Positions 27,325 through 35,540 of a DNA stretch of 64,000 bases are shown here, one piece after another. Both the position numbers and the translations under genes were made by a program. How positions within the stretch are numbered: position 1 is the first letter of the stretch; each line of letters starts with the position of its first letter. The DNA comes from Armatimonadota bacterium (lineage in GTDB: Bacteria > Armatimonadota > Fimbriimonadia > Fimbriimonadales > ATM1), in contig QEUM01000009.1 of the NCBI GenBank assembly GCA_003577165.1, positions 62,001-126,000 of the forward strand. The letters are read 5' to 3'. The notes under the pieces are model-generated. The model was not told the origin of the DNA, ran no database searches, and saw nothing but the letters and a program-made list of their open reading frames with translations.

Positions 27325-28145
27325 ACGTTCGGATCGTCGAGGTGGGGCCACGCGACGGGCTGCAGAACGTGCAGGCAACAGTCCCGACCGAAGTCAAGGT
27401 CGCGTATGTGAATGCGCTCTCGAAAGCGGGCCTCCAGGAGATCGAAGTTTCCTCTTTCGTTTCTCCACGTTGGGTTCCGCAACTTGCCGACGCCGAGCAG
27501 GTGTTCACCCTCATCGATCGGGTTCCCGGCGTTCGCTACTCCGCGCTCGTACCGAACGAGAAGGGTCTCGAAAGGGCGGTTGCGTGCCGAGTTGATAAGA
27601 TCGCAGTGTTCACAGCAGCGAGCGAGACGTTCAGCCATAAGAACGTCAATGCTTCGATAGAGGACACGATCGTCCGGCTTCGTCCCGTGGTCGCGAGTTC
27701 GCCGGTGCCGGTCCGAGGTTACGTCTCGACTGCGTTCTATTGTCCTTACGAAGGAAAGATTGAGCCTGATCGCGTTCTTGCAGTCTGCGACAGACTGGTC
27801 GAAATTGGCTGTTCCGAAATATCGATCGGAGACACGATTGGCCGTGCTGTTCCGGAGGACGTTGACCGCCTGTTGGAACGGCTTCTGTCGCGGTTCGCGG
27901 CCTCCATTGTGGCGATGCACTTCCATGACACATTTGGGAACGCGATTCTCAACGTGCGTCGCTCCTTCGAAGCGGGGATACGCATCTTCGATGGTTCGAC
28001 CGGAGGCGTGGGTGGATGTCCGTTCGCGCCCGGGGCGAAGGGAAACGTCGCAACCGAAGCGCTCGTCGCGGAGTTCGGATCCGACTCGGGTGTTAACCTC
28101 GATCGCATCGAGCAAGCGGCGGCGGTGATCACCCCTTACGTTTAG
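27321..28145 (+). CDS. Hydroxymethylglutaryl-CoA lyase
   Basis: 274 residues. HMG-CoA lyase cleaves HMG-CoA to acetoacetate and acetyl-CoA, the last step of leucine breakdown. Signatures present are 'VEVGPRDGLQNVQATVPTEVK' (split at 27336-27398), 'EVSSFVSPRWVPQLADA', 'SIGDTIGRAVPEDV', the metal motif 'AMHFHDTFGNAI' and the active-site Cys in 'GGVGGCPFAPGAKGNVATE'. Slightly shorter than the usual ~300. The ATGA overlap with the carrier gene makes BC-BCCP-lyase a tightly coupled three-gene operon. Confidence 0.92.
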   Translation: MNVRIVEVGPRDGLQNVQATVPTEVKVAYVNALSKAGLQEIEVSSFVSPRWVPQLADAEQVFTLIDRVPGVRYSALVPNEKGLERAVACRVDKIAVFTAASETFSHKNVNASIEDTIVRLRPVVASSPVPVRGYVSTAFYCPYEGKIEPDRVLAVCDRLVEIGCSEISIGDTIGRAVPEDVDRLLERLLSRFAASIVAMHFHDTFGNAILNVRRSFEAGIRIFDGSTGGVGGCPFAPGAKGNVATEALVAEFGSDSGVNLDRIEQAAAVITPYV

Positions 28146-28191
28146 CCGGATTACCTCCGACTTCGGCGGCCGCGCCTGGCGCCAAGTGGAG

Positions 28192-28995
28192 TTAATGCGG
28201 ACCGTCGAAGGACACTCCGCAAGGACTGCCCATAGTCGGCGATTCGGCGATCACCTCACGACCGTCCATAGCGAGGAGCGGGTTGTAGAAGCCGGCGCAC
28301 TCCTTCGATCTCGTGCCGATGTAATGACAAATGAGCGATCGGCGGCTCTCAGTCGCGGATCGGTTCGGATCGCTTCCGTGAATCGTGTGCCCACCGAAGA
28401 AGAGACAGTCGCCGGGTTCCATCACGCACGCGACCTCCGTAAAACCCTCTGGCGGAGGAACGTAGTTGAGGAACTGAAATCGCTCCGCATCCGCTTCTTC
28501 GGGGCATTGCAGTTCGAGACGATGCGATCCCGGCACAACGCGAATGCATCCGTTCTCCTCAGTTGCTCGGTCGATAGCGAGCCAGGCGGCCATGCACCCT
28601 TCGCCGCTCTCCGCCTGCAAATAGAGGTTGTCCTGATGAAGCGCTTGGCCCTTGGTGCCCGGCGGCTTCCAGTAGTACATGGTTTGCGCTGCAAGCGGCT
28701 CATCGTCCAACAATTCCCGCACGACATCGGTGATTCGAGGATCGAGTAGATACTGCCGGCTAAGCGCGTCGAACCGCTGCGGATGAACTATGCGAGGATA
28801 CTTCTCACAGTGGTTGACGACTTCCCCGCTATCGTCCCGCCACAGGTAGCCTTCCTGACCTTCTCGCCAGATCTGTTCAAATCGATCTCGAATCTGTTCG
28901 ATCTCGTCGCGCGGAATGAGGCCGCGAATGAGCAAGTACCCATTCTCTTCGTAAAAGGCTCTTAGACCGTTCGACCTCGGATCAGCCACGGGCAA
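28192..28995 (-). CDS. Phytanoyl-CoA dioxygenase (PhyH) family protein
   Basis: About 267 residues. A Fe(II)/2-oxoglutarate-dependent oxygenase: iron ligands His120 and Asp122 sit in 'ALHQDNLYLQ', the distal His in 'FFGGHTIHGSDPNRS', and an Arg for 2-oxoglutarate follows ('ESRRSLICHYIG'). The start is TTG 28995 or GTG 28989; neither has a good ribosome site. It lies convergent to the lyase gene and divergent from the mutarotase gene. In this phylogenetic neighbourhood such enzymes are abundant and mostly of unknown substrate, so no specific hydroxylation is claimed. Confidence 0.88.
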   Translation of the reverse strand: MPVADPRSNGLRAFYEENGYLLIRGLIPRDEIEQIRDRFEQIWREGQEGYLWRDDSGEVVNHCEKYPRIVHPQRFDALSRQYLLDPRITDVVRELLDDEPLAAQTMYYWKPPGTKGQALHQDNLYLQAESGEGCMAAWLAIDRATEENGCIRVVPGSHRLELQCPEEADAERFQFLNYVPPPEGFTEVACVMEPGDCLFFGGHTIHGSDPNRSATESRRSLICHYIGTRSKECAGFYNPLLAMDGREVIAESPTMGSPCGVSFDGPH

Positions 28996-29066
28996 TCAGT
29001 ATTCAAGATTCGCGCCGCGGATTGCCACGAGGGAGGTTGACACCTTCGCCCGTCGAACACGTCTTG

Positions 29067-29378
29067 GTGAGATACTGCTTCCACTTAAGGGTTCGACCGG
29101 ACAAGGTTCGGGAGTACGTCGAAGAGCACCGCAAAGTGTGGCCGGATGTGCTCGCAGCGCTCAAAGAAGCCGGAATCCGGAACTACTCGATCTTCATGTG
29201 GAAGGATGGCCATGAATTCGGCATCTTCGAGTGCGATGATTGGAATGCGGCAAAGGGGATTCTCGGGGCATCCGAAGCGGTTGCTCGATGGGAGAGTCAC
29301 ATGGCCGCGTACCTCGACCGACCCGTGCAGCCCGGCGCCGACCTCGAATGGCTCGACGAGGTCTTCCGCCTCGATTAG
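29067..29378 (+). CDS. L-rhamnose mutarotase (RhaM/DUF718 family)
   Basis: About 103 residues from GTG 29067, chosen to match the family length (about 104) and start pattern 'VRYCFHLRVRPDKVREYVEEH'. A frame from TTG 29022 adds 15 unlikely residues. 'HRKVWPDVLAALKEAGIRNYSIF' and a C-terminal 'WLDEVFRLD' are characteristic of the dimeric alpha/beta-barrel mutarotases that interconvert rhamnose anomers. There are no rhamnose catabolic genes beside it, so a related sugar or a moonlighting role is possible. Confidence 0.85.
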   Translation: MRYCFHLRVRPDKVREYVEEHRKVWPDVLAALKEAGIRNYSIFMWKDGHEFGIFECDDWNAAKGILGASEAVARWESHMAAYLDRPVQPGADLEWLDEVFRLD

Positions 29379-29408
29379 GGGCTGGAACGCAAGGGGTACA
29401 ACCCCGCC

Positions 29409-30188
29409 ATGAGTGGGCTTCTCTCCGAACGGACCGGCCACGTCCTGCACCTTCGACTCAACCGTCCCGAAGTGCGGAACGCTCTGAACGCAGAGTTAAT
29501 CCGTGATCTGACGGCGGCCTTCGAAGGAGTGAAGGATGAGAGGTGCGTCGTGCTGAGCGGCGAGGGCCGTTCGTTCTGCGCGGGTGGCGACCTTCAGTGG
29601 ATGCAATCCAGCGTCAACCTCTCCGAGGAAGAGAACCTCGAAGACGCCAGGAAACTCGGGCGCATGTTCGAAGCCATTGACGCCTGCCCCTGCCCGGTCG
29701 TCGCCACGGTCCATGACGCCGTCTTCGGAGGGGGAATCGGCATCGTGGCCGCCTGCGATGTGGTCTTCGCGGCCGAGGGAACCCGGTTTTCGTTCAGCGA
29801 GGTGAAACTCGGGCTCGCCCCGAGCGTGATCTCCCGCTATGCCCTGCGCAAGATCGGCGAGTCCGCGGCTCGCCGCTACTTCCTGACGGCGGAGGTTTTC
29901 GGGGCCGAGGAGGCTCAGAGGATCGGGCTCGTCCACGAAGTCATGCCCCACGACCACCTGAGGGCGCGGGCCGAAGAGGTGGTTCGGGCCATCCTCCTGG
30001 CGGGTCCCCAGGCCGTCCGTGCGGCCAAATCCCTGGTCCGTGAGCAGGCTTCGGCCCAAGACTCGCCCTCCGCCGCCGACCGGTGCGCCGCCCTCCTCGC
30101 CCGGCTCAGGGTCTCCGAAGAGGGCCAGGAAGGCGTCAAGGCGTTCCTGGAGAAGCGCCCAGCGGCCTGGGCGACCGAGTCCGGGTAG
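29409..30188 (+). CDS. Enoyl-CoA hydratase/isomerase, likely methylglutaconyl-CoA hydratase
   Basis: 259 residues of the crotonase fold. Oxyanion-hole segments are visible: 'GEGRSFCAGGDLQWM' and 'AVFGGGIGIVAACDVVFA'. A catalytic Glu is likely in 'FSEVKLGLAPSVISRY'; the wording GLAPxxIS is typical of AUH/LiuC-type 3-methylglutaconyl-CoA hydratases. The nearby carboxylase and HMG-CoA lyase genes supply the adjacent steps of leucine degradation. The gene is not overlapping with them but lies on the same strand after the mutarotase. Another crotonase activity remains possible. Confidence 0.87.
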   Translation: MSGLLSERTGHVLHLRLNRPEVRNALNAELIRDLTAAFEGVKDERCVVLSGEGRSFCAGGDLQWMQSSVNLSEEENLEDARKLGRMFEAIDACPCPVVATVHDAVFGGGIGIVAACDVVFAAEGTRFSFSEVKLGLAPSVISRYALRKIGESAARRYFLTAEVFGAEEAQRIGLVHEVMPHDHLRARAEEVVRAILLAGPQAVRAAKSLVREQASAQDSPSAADRCAALLARLRVSEEGQEGVKAFLEKRPAAWATESG

Positions 30189-30331
30189 TCGGACGGCCCT
30201 CCTCTGGGGTATCCTCTCCGTTCGGACTTCGCCTCGGTTGCCGTTGTACGGAGGGGCTCCTACGCCGGGGGCAGTTGCGTAGAGCGGCTATCTGGCGAAG
30301 TTTCAAGCAAGAGCGAGGCTTTTGAACAGAG

Positions 30332-30613
30332 ATGCCGCTGGCTAAGGCGCAGAAGCAGAATTTGATTGACAAATTTGGCACGTCCTCTACGGACACGGGC
30401 CGCACAGACGTACAGATTGCGTTGCTTGCGGCTCGGATCAATCAGATTACGGAACACCTGAAAAGGAACAAGAAGGACTTTCATTCCCGAAGGAGTCTCC
30501 TGAAGCTAGTTGGCCAACGTCGACGGCTGGAGGGTTACTTGCGGAAGAAAGACATCGAACGCTACCGTGCCCTGATTGCCGAGTTAGGTATCCGAGAACA
30601 GAAGCCTCAATAG
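30332..30613 (+). CDS. rpsO: Ribosomal protein S15
   Basis: 93 residues (usual 89). The family pattern is clear: 'FGTSSTDTGRTDVQIALLAARI', split at 30371-30433, and 'DFHSRRSLLKLVGQRRRLEGYL'. S15 binds the three-way junction of 16S rRNA during 30S assembly. The 143 bases upstream hold no gene and may carry a leader used for S15 autoregulation, but I cannot draw a convincing structure. It is followed 9 bases later by pnp, the common rpsO-pnp pairing. Confidence 0.97.
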   Translation: MPLAKAQKQNLIDKFGTSSTDTGRTDVQIALLAARINQITEHLKRNKKDFHSRRSLLKLVGQRRRLEGYLRKKDIERYRALIAELGIREQKPQ

Positions 30614-30622
30614 GAGGCATAA

Positions 30623-33052
30623 ATGATTCAAAGTATCTCGTTTGAGATCGGAGGCAAAGAGCTTTCGATCGAGACGGGACGCGTCGCAAAACAGGCAAGC
30701 GGCGCAGTTCTCCTTGGCATGGGCGAAACGGTCGTGCTCGGCACGGCTACCATGAGCCAAGAACCCCGACAAGGGCTCGACTTCTTTCCTCTCGTTTGTG
30801 ATTACGAAGAGCGGAAATACGCAGTCGGCAAGATTCCCGGAGGCTTCATCAAGAGGGGGGGGCGGCCGAGCGAAAAGGCCGTACTCACTTCAAGACTGAT
30901 CGACCGACCTGTTAGACCACTCTTCCCGAAGGGAATGAGGAATGACGTCCAGTGCATTGCCATGCCGTTCGCGGTGGACCAGGAGTGTCCGCCGGACGTT
31001 CTGGGCATCATCGCTTGTTCCGCGGCGCTGACCATCAGCGACATTCCGTGGGACGGCCCGATCGGCGCAGTCCGCATCGGCCTCGTCGACGGCGAATTCG
31101 TGGTGTTCCCAACTGTCCAGCAAGCGGAAGAGAGTCAACTCGACCTCATCGTTGCCGGCACGAAGGACAACATCATCATGGTCGAATCCGGCGCCGCCGA
31201 AGTGAGCGAGGAGACCATGGTGGAAGCCATGAAACTCGCGCAGAAGCACATCCGAACGATTTGTGAACAACTGGAAGCGCTTCGAGCGAAGGCCGGAAAG
31301 GCGAAGCGAGAAGTGCCGCTGTTCCTCGTGGACGAGGAAGTCATCGAAACGGTGAAGCGCGAAGCGGGCGAGGAGATTCGATCCGCGATCGTGAACCCGG
31401 ACAAGGCAGCGAGAGAGAGCGCTCTCTCCGATTTGGCGAAGTCAATCATCGCGAGGCTCGCAGAAAGCGTTTACGCACAAGACGAAGAGAAGCAGAAGCA
31501 ACTTCCGGAAGCGGTGGACACCGTCATCAAGAAGTCCATGCGGAATCTCATCGTCAAGGATCGGACGAGGCCGGATGGCCGCGGCCTGACGGACATCAGA
31601 CAAATCGCCGTCGAGCCGGGGCTGCTGCCGAGGGTGCATGGCTCCGGCCTGTTCACGCGAGGCCAGACTCAAGTCATGACCGTTGTGACTCTCGGAACTC
31701 CGTCCGAATCGCAAACGCTCGACGGCCTCGAAGAGATCGAGAACAAACGGTACATGCATTTCTACAACTTCCCGCCCTACTCGGTGGGAGAAGTGCGGCC
31801 GCTGCGCGGACCGGGGCGAAGAGAGATCGGACACGGTGCGCTCGCGGAGCGAGCTCTGAAGCAGATGATCCCATCGCTCGAAGAGTTCCCCTATTCACTG
31901 CTGCTCGTGAGCGAGGTTCTCGAATCGAACGGATCTACAAGCATGGCGAGCGTGTGCGGTTCGACCGTCGCGCTTCTCGATTGCGGAGTTCCGTTGAAGG
32001 CGCCGGTCGCCGGAATCGCCATGGGCCTGATTAACGAGGGGGACGAATACGTCGTTCTCACCGACATCCAGGGAATGGAGGACTTCTCCGGTGACATGGA
32101 CTTCAAGGTTGCGGGAACGCGCGATGGAATCACCGCGCTGCAGCTGGACACCAAGATCGGCGGAATCCCCGAAGAGGTGCTCGCAAGAGCGCTCAACCAG
32201 GCAAAGGACGCCCGCTTCTACATTCTCGACAAGATTGACGAAGCGATTCCTGAACGGCGAACCGAGTTGAACCCGAACGCTCCGCGCATTACGGTGCTGC
32301 AGATCGATCCGGCGAAGATCGGCGAGTTGATCGGTCCGAGCGGCAAGACGATCAAGAGAATCATCGCCGAAACGGGCGCGCAGATCGACGTCGAACAGGA
32401 CGGTCGCGTGTATGTCGCGACGAAGGACAAGACCGGCATGGACGCTGCCATTCGAATGATCGAAGGCATGACGAAAGTGCCTGGCGTCGGCGACAAGTTC
32501 AGCGGACCCGTCACGAGATTGATGGGACGCGGCGCAATGGTCGAATTCCTGCCGGGACGAGAGGGACTCGTCGCTGTGGAAGACCTCACGACGCAGCGCG
32601 TCCGTCGTCCGGACGACGTGGTCAAAGTCGGCGATGTCGTAAACGTCCAGGTTCGCGAGATCGACTCGCTTGGGCGCGTCAACCTCACCGCGATGGGACT
32701 CGAACAGGAAGTCGAATCGCTCGCCGACAACGTGAATCAGCAGCCGGACTTTTCGAAGCGCGAGTCGACCGGACGCGGTAACGGCGGCCGGGGCCGATTC
32801 GGCGATCGCGACCGTGATCGAGGCCGCGACAGGGACCGGGACAGGGACAGGGACCGAGACCGCGGACGCGGACCTCGAGACCGGGACCGTGACCGAGGCG
32901 AGAGACCGCCGCGCGAGGAAACTCGGGACCGAGCGGCTGCGGAGCCACCCGCAGGCGAACCGGAGTTCCGCGCAAGGTCCGCTGGCGGATTCCCGAAGAA
33001 GGAGTCCGGCGAGGACACGAACGTGGGCGCGAGGTTCCGACCGAAGCGCTAA
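30623..33052 (+). CDS. pnp: Polyribonucleotide nucleotidyltransferase (PNPase) with an Arg-Asp repeat tail
   Basis: An 809-residue phosphorolytic 3'-5' exoribonuclease. AGGAGG lies 6 bases before the ATG. There are two RNase PH domains (about 5-140 and 310-540, with 'DGRGLTDIRQIAVEPGLLPR'), then a KH domain ('IGELIGPSGKTIKRIIAETGAQ', split at 32320-32386) and an S1 domain ('VTRLMGRGAMVEFLPGREGLV'). The last ~100 residues are unusual: a low-complexity tail of Arg-Asp dipeptides (e.g. GRDRDRDRDRDRDRGRG), probably an RNA- or protein-binding disordered extension. Transcription ends at the hairpin just downstream. Confidence 0.96.
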   Translation: MIQSISFEIGGKELSIETGRVAKQASGAVLLGMGETVVLGTATMSQEPRQGLDFFPLVCDYEERKYAVGKIPGGFIKRGGRPSEKAVLTSRLIDRPVRPLFPKGMRNDVQCIAMPFAVDQECPPDVLGIIACSAALTISDIPWDGPIGAVRIGLVDGEFVVFPTVQQAEESQLDLIVAGTKDNIIMVESGAAEVSEETMVEAMKLAQKHIRTICEQLEALRAKAGKAKREVPLFLVDEEVIETVKREAGEEIRSAIVNPDKAARESALSDLAKSIIARLAESVYAQDEEKQKQLPEAVDTVIKKSMRNLIVKDRTRPDGRGLTDIRQIAVEPGLLPRVHGSGLFTRGQTQVMTVVTLGTPSESQTLDGLEEIENKRYMHFYNFPPYSVGEVRPLRGPGRREIGHGALAERALKQMIPSLEEFPYSLLLVSEVLESNGSTSMASVCGSTVALLDCGVPLKAPVAGIAMGLINEGDEYVVLTDIQGMEDFSGDMDFKVAGTRDGITALQLDTKIGGIPEEVLARALNQAKDARFYILDKIDEAIPERRTELNPNAPRITVLQIDPAKIGELIGPSGKTIKRIIAETGAQIDVEQDGRVYVATKDKTGMDAAIRMIEGMTKVPGVGDKFSGPVTRLMGRGAMVEFLPGREGLVAVEDLTTQRVRRPDDVVKVGDVVNVQVREIDSLGRVNLTAMGLEQEVESLADNVNQQPDFSKRESTGRGNGGRGRFGDRDRDRGRDRDRDRDRDRDRGRGPRDRDRDRGERPPREETRDRAAAEPPAGEPEFRARSAGGFPKKESGEDTNVGARFRPKR

Positions 33053-33075
33053 GCGATCGACAGCAACATGCAAAG

Positions 33076-33106
33076 TGGAGTCGCCGATTCGGCGACTCCA
33101 TTTTTT
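33076..33106 (+). terminator. Rho-independent terminator of the rpsO-pnp operon
   Basis: An 11-base-pair stem (33076-33086 with 33090-33100), built on GGAGTCGCCG, and a 3-base loop are followed immediately by TTTTTT at 33101-33106. This is a textbook intrinsic terminator, 24 bases after the pnp stop. Confidence 0.93.
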
Positions 33107-33127
33107 CTTGTGCAAGAATCCGGGGTC

Positions 33128-33457
33128 GTGCTCAAACTGACCGGGTGCGTGCTATTTCCTATTTCCGTCTTCGTTGGCGTCCTCGCCGCATCGGCAGGTC
33201 TTCTTCTGTTTCCACGAATTGCGCAATTGACGAAGCCGATGGCGTGCTCGGGCGAGTTGACGAGCGACGTGAGCCGGCAGTACGAGCGTCCGGGTCAGGC
33301 GGCGCTCTCGCGGCAATTTGAGTGCATCGAGCCGGACGGAACGAGGCGGCTCGTCACCGTTTCAGTCGTCAGTTGGACTTTTGTGATTTGGACTGGCGGG
33401 TCGCTGGCGCTTCAGATGCTCGGTGCGAGCGTCATTCGCGCGAGGCGGCGTCAGTAG
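33128..33457 (+). CDS. Small two-helix membrane protein, function unknown
   Basis: About 109 residues from GTG 33128. An in-frame ATG at 33068 lies before the pnp terminator and is unlikely. One hydrophobic segment is at the start ('LFPISVFVGVLAASAGLLLF') and one near the end ('VVSWTFVIWTGGSLALQML'), with a polar loop holding two Cys (MACSGELTS, FECIEPDG) between them. The topology would place the loop outside the cytoplasm. No family is recognised. Its last 7 bases overlap the end of the convergent DUF899 gene. Confidence 0.6.
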   Translation: MLKLTGCVLFPISVFVGVLAASAGLLLFPRIAQLTKPMACSGELTSDVSRQYERPGQAALSRQFECIEPDGTRRLVTVSVVSWTFVIWTGGSLALQMLGASVIRARRRQ

Positions 33458-34011
33458 TCGAACTTCGGCTGCCATCCTGCCGCGCCTTCGGCGAGCATGT
33501 CGAAGATGTGCCACACACTGCAGAACGGATCGCCGGGGCCAAGGAAGGTGAACGCAACGCGCTCAATGCCGTCGCCGGTCTTACGAAACGTCGAGATGCC
33601 GGGCCAATAGGATCCGGGTTCCGGCTCGACACCCATGTCTTTTGCGAAGTCCGTGCCTTCACAGGAGACCATGCGGAATGTCCAACCGCGGGAACTCGCG
33701 AACTGCTTCTGAACACTTGGCGGATCCGGCGACACGACGACGAAAGGCGCGCGGTCATTCAGATGCTGCACTACTCCGTTGAACCCATCGGCCCAAAGCG
33801 TGCAGTAGCTGCAGGAGCGTCCCATGTTGTGAACGACGATGAGATCGCCGGCATCACCGAAAAGCTCGCTTAGTTTCACCTCGCCTTCCTCCGTCGAGAA
33901 CGTGTAGTCGGGAACCGACTCCCGCGGCGCGGAAGCGATGACTTCCCTCCTCCTTTGTTGAAGAGCGGAGATCTCCTCTTCGATTTCTTGCAGTTGCTGT
34001 TTCGAGTCCAT
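33451..34011 (-). CDS. DUF899 thioredoxin-like protein
   Basis: 186 residues. After a short coiled-coil start ('QQLQEIEEEISALQQRRREV') the protein has a thioredoxin-fold core with a Cys pair 'NMGRSCSYCTLWADGFNG', and later 'FRMVSCEGTDFAKDMG' and 'YWPGISTFRKTGDGIERVAF'. This is the DUF899 pattern, probably a thiol-dependent redox protein of unknown substrate. It is followed upstream on the same strand by the nitrilase gene (14 bases apart). Confidence 0.87.
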   Translation of the reverse strand: MDSKQQLQEIEEEISALQQRRREVIASAPRESVPDYTFSTEEGEVKLSELFGDAGDLIVVHNMGRSCSYCTLWADGFNGVVQHLNDRAPFVVVSPDPPSVQKQFASSRGWTFRMVSCEGTDFAKDMGVEPEPGSYWPGISTFRKTGDGIERVAFTFLGPGDPFCSVWHIFDMLAEGAAGWQPKFDY

Positions 34012-34025
34012 GTTCTGTTCCTCTA

Positions 34026-34874
34026 TTACCCGTCCAGTCTTACGTTGAACTGACGCCTGTCATTCCAGTTTCGCACGTCGCCTGCGTCGCGGGCGGCGAG
34101 CAGCATGTCGAGGTCGAGGTCGGCGATCGCGACGCCCTCCTCGCACCAGGCTGTTTCGGCGAGAATAGCCGATTCCGGGAACGGCTCTACGCAAGGAGCG
34201 ATGACAGCGCTCGAGCCGACGGCGCTCGGCACGGGCTCGCGACCGAGCGAGCCGACCAGCGACGAGTGGACGACGTAGATCTGGTTCTCGACCGCCCGTG
34301 CGTGAGCGGACCAGCGCACCCGATTGAATCCTCGGCGCGCTTCGGTGAAGGCCGGAATGCACTGCAGTAGGCATCCCGCTTCTGCGACCGCTCGACCGGA
34401 TTCGGGAAATTCGCAGTCGTAGCAAATCGTGACGGCAAACTTCGGATCGCCAAGCACGGACAGCGAGTCGCCGGCAGCGAGGCCCCACTCTGCGCTTTCG
34501 AACTGAGTCAGCACGATCTTGCTCTGCCTGCGCGTCGAGCCGTCCGGGAAGGCGACGACGCAGACGTTTCTCGGCTCCCCCCCCTCCATCGCGAAGTGCG
34601 AGCCAGCGACGAGAGTCGTCCCCGTTTTGACCGCGAGGTCCGAAAAGTGGCCTTCAAGGTCCTCGTCCCATTGCGCGAGATTTCGCGGCATCTTGCGCAC
34701 GTCCACCTCTCGATCCCAAAGAAGTTCGAGGACGAAGTGCTCAGGGAAGACGATGAGGTCCGCGCCTTCGGTCACACAGCGCATCGTGAGTTCGTCGAAG
34801 TGCGCGAGCAGATCGTCAAGGCCCGCGCATGGCTTCAGTTTCCAATTCACGGCCGCGACCCTCACGGCTTCCAC
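34026..34874 (-). CDS. Carbon-nitrogen hydrolase (nitrilase superfamily)
   Basis: 282 residues, full domain. The Glu-Lys-Cys triad is identifiable: Glu45 ('IVFPEHFVLE'), Lys119 ('RRQSKIVLTQFE') and Cys154 ('TICYDCEFPESGR'). Such enzymes hydrolyse amides, N-carbamoyl compounds or nitriles. The start overlaps the end of the GNAT gene by 13 bases. In other bacteria, as I recall, GNAT and this hydrolase type occur fused in one protein, so the two products here probably work together. Substrate is unknown. Confidence 0.9.
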   Translation of the reverse strand: MEAVRVAAVNWKLKPCAGLDDLLAHFDELTMRCVTEGADLIVFPEHFVLELLWDREVDVRKMPRNLAQWDEDLEGHFSDLAVKTGTTLVAGSHFAMEGGEPRNVCVVAFPDGSTRRQSKIVLTQFESAEWGLAAGDSLSVLGDPKFAVTICYDCEFPESGRAVAEAGCLLQCIPAFTEARRGFNRVRWSAHARAVENQIYVVHSSLVGSLGREPVPSAVGSSAVIAPCVEPFPESAILAETAWCEEGVAIADLDLDMLLAARDAGDVRNWNDRRQFNVRLDG

Positions 34875-35491
34875 TCCAATAGCGCGGCGGCGTTCGCGGA
34901 TTCCTCGTCTTCCATGTGGTTCTCGATGACGGAGACGAACTTCAGACCGTACCGGAGGAGCGGCGTGAGCGTTCGGTCATTCGCTGTGCCGGCGACGACT
35001 TCCCTGCAGTATGCGTTCAGCGCGTCCGTCACCTCTTCGATTCGGTGGTGCATATCCCACCATGTGCTGAAGTCCGGAATTCTGCACGCCGTGGCATACC
35101 TGCGGAGTTGCCTCTCGCGAACGAGGTGTAGGCGCGCTTCATACAGTTGGCGGCCCACGCCGATGCCTCGGTAATCCGGGTGGACGCTGATGTCCACTCC
35201 GTAGAGAGTCGTGCCGTTCGGGTCGTGGCACTCGAGGAAGTGCCCGCCGACGGTGGTTTGCCAGTCGTGGTGCGCCTTGTAGTTCTCTTCCGAGATGATC
35301 AGCGCCGTCGCGCTGCCGATCACCTGATCTTCGAGGACGGCGACGAACTGGCCCTCCGGGAAGATGTCCAGGTGCCGTTCGATGTGCTCGCGCTTCCAGA
35401 GAAGTTCCTCTGGAAAGGGCGGCGGGAAGCAAGCGCGCTGCAGGGCGACGACCCCTTCCACGTCGGCCCGCTGGAGGCGACGAATCTCCAC
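34862..35491 (-). CDS. GNAT-family N-acetyltransferase
   Basis: 209 residues. The acetyl-CoA-binding region is clear: 'DISVHPDYRGIGVGRQLYEARL' with the R/Q-x-x-G-x-G/A type loop. The preceding strands ('GQFVAVLEDQVIGSATALI') are typical. The C-terminal part ('YATACRIPDFSTWW') matches the acetyltransferase portion of GNAT-nitrilase fusion proteins. It overlaps the nitrilase gene by 13 bases. The start lies close to the repeat region that begins about 50 bases upstream, so the promoter must sit within or beside that repeat. Confidence 0.88.
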   Translation of the reverse strand: MEIRRLQRADVEGVVALQRACFPPPFPEELLWKREHIERHLDIFPEGQFVAVLEDQVIGSATALIISEENYKAHHDWQTTVGGHFLECHDPNGTTLYGVDISVHPDYRGIGVGRQLYEARLHLVRERQLRRYATACRIPDFSTWWDMHHRIEEVTDALNAYCREVVAGTANDRTLTPLLRYGLKFVSVIENHMEDEESANAAALLEWKP

Positions 35492-35540
35492 TCGGTCGGT
35501 TATACGCCATGGGAGTGCGGGGTGGCCTGTGTCCGGTCTT

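Noticed and set aside
31895-33115. 406-codon minus-strand frame opposite pnp
   Set aside because: It is the antisense of a highly conserved gene and crosses its terminator; codon-bias shadow.
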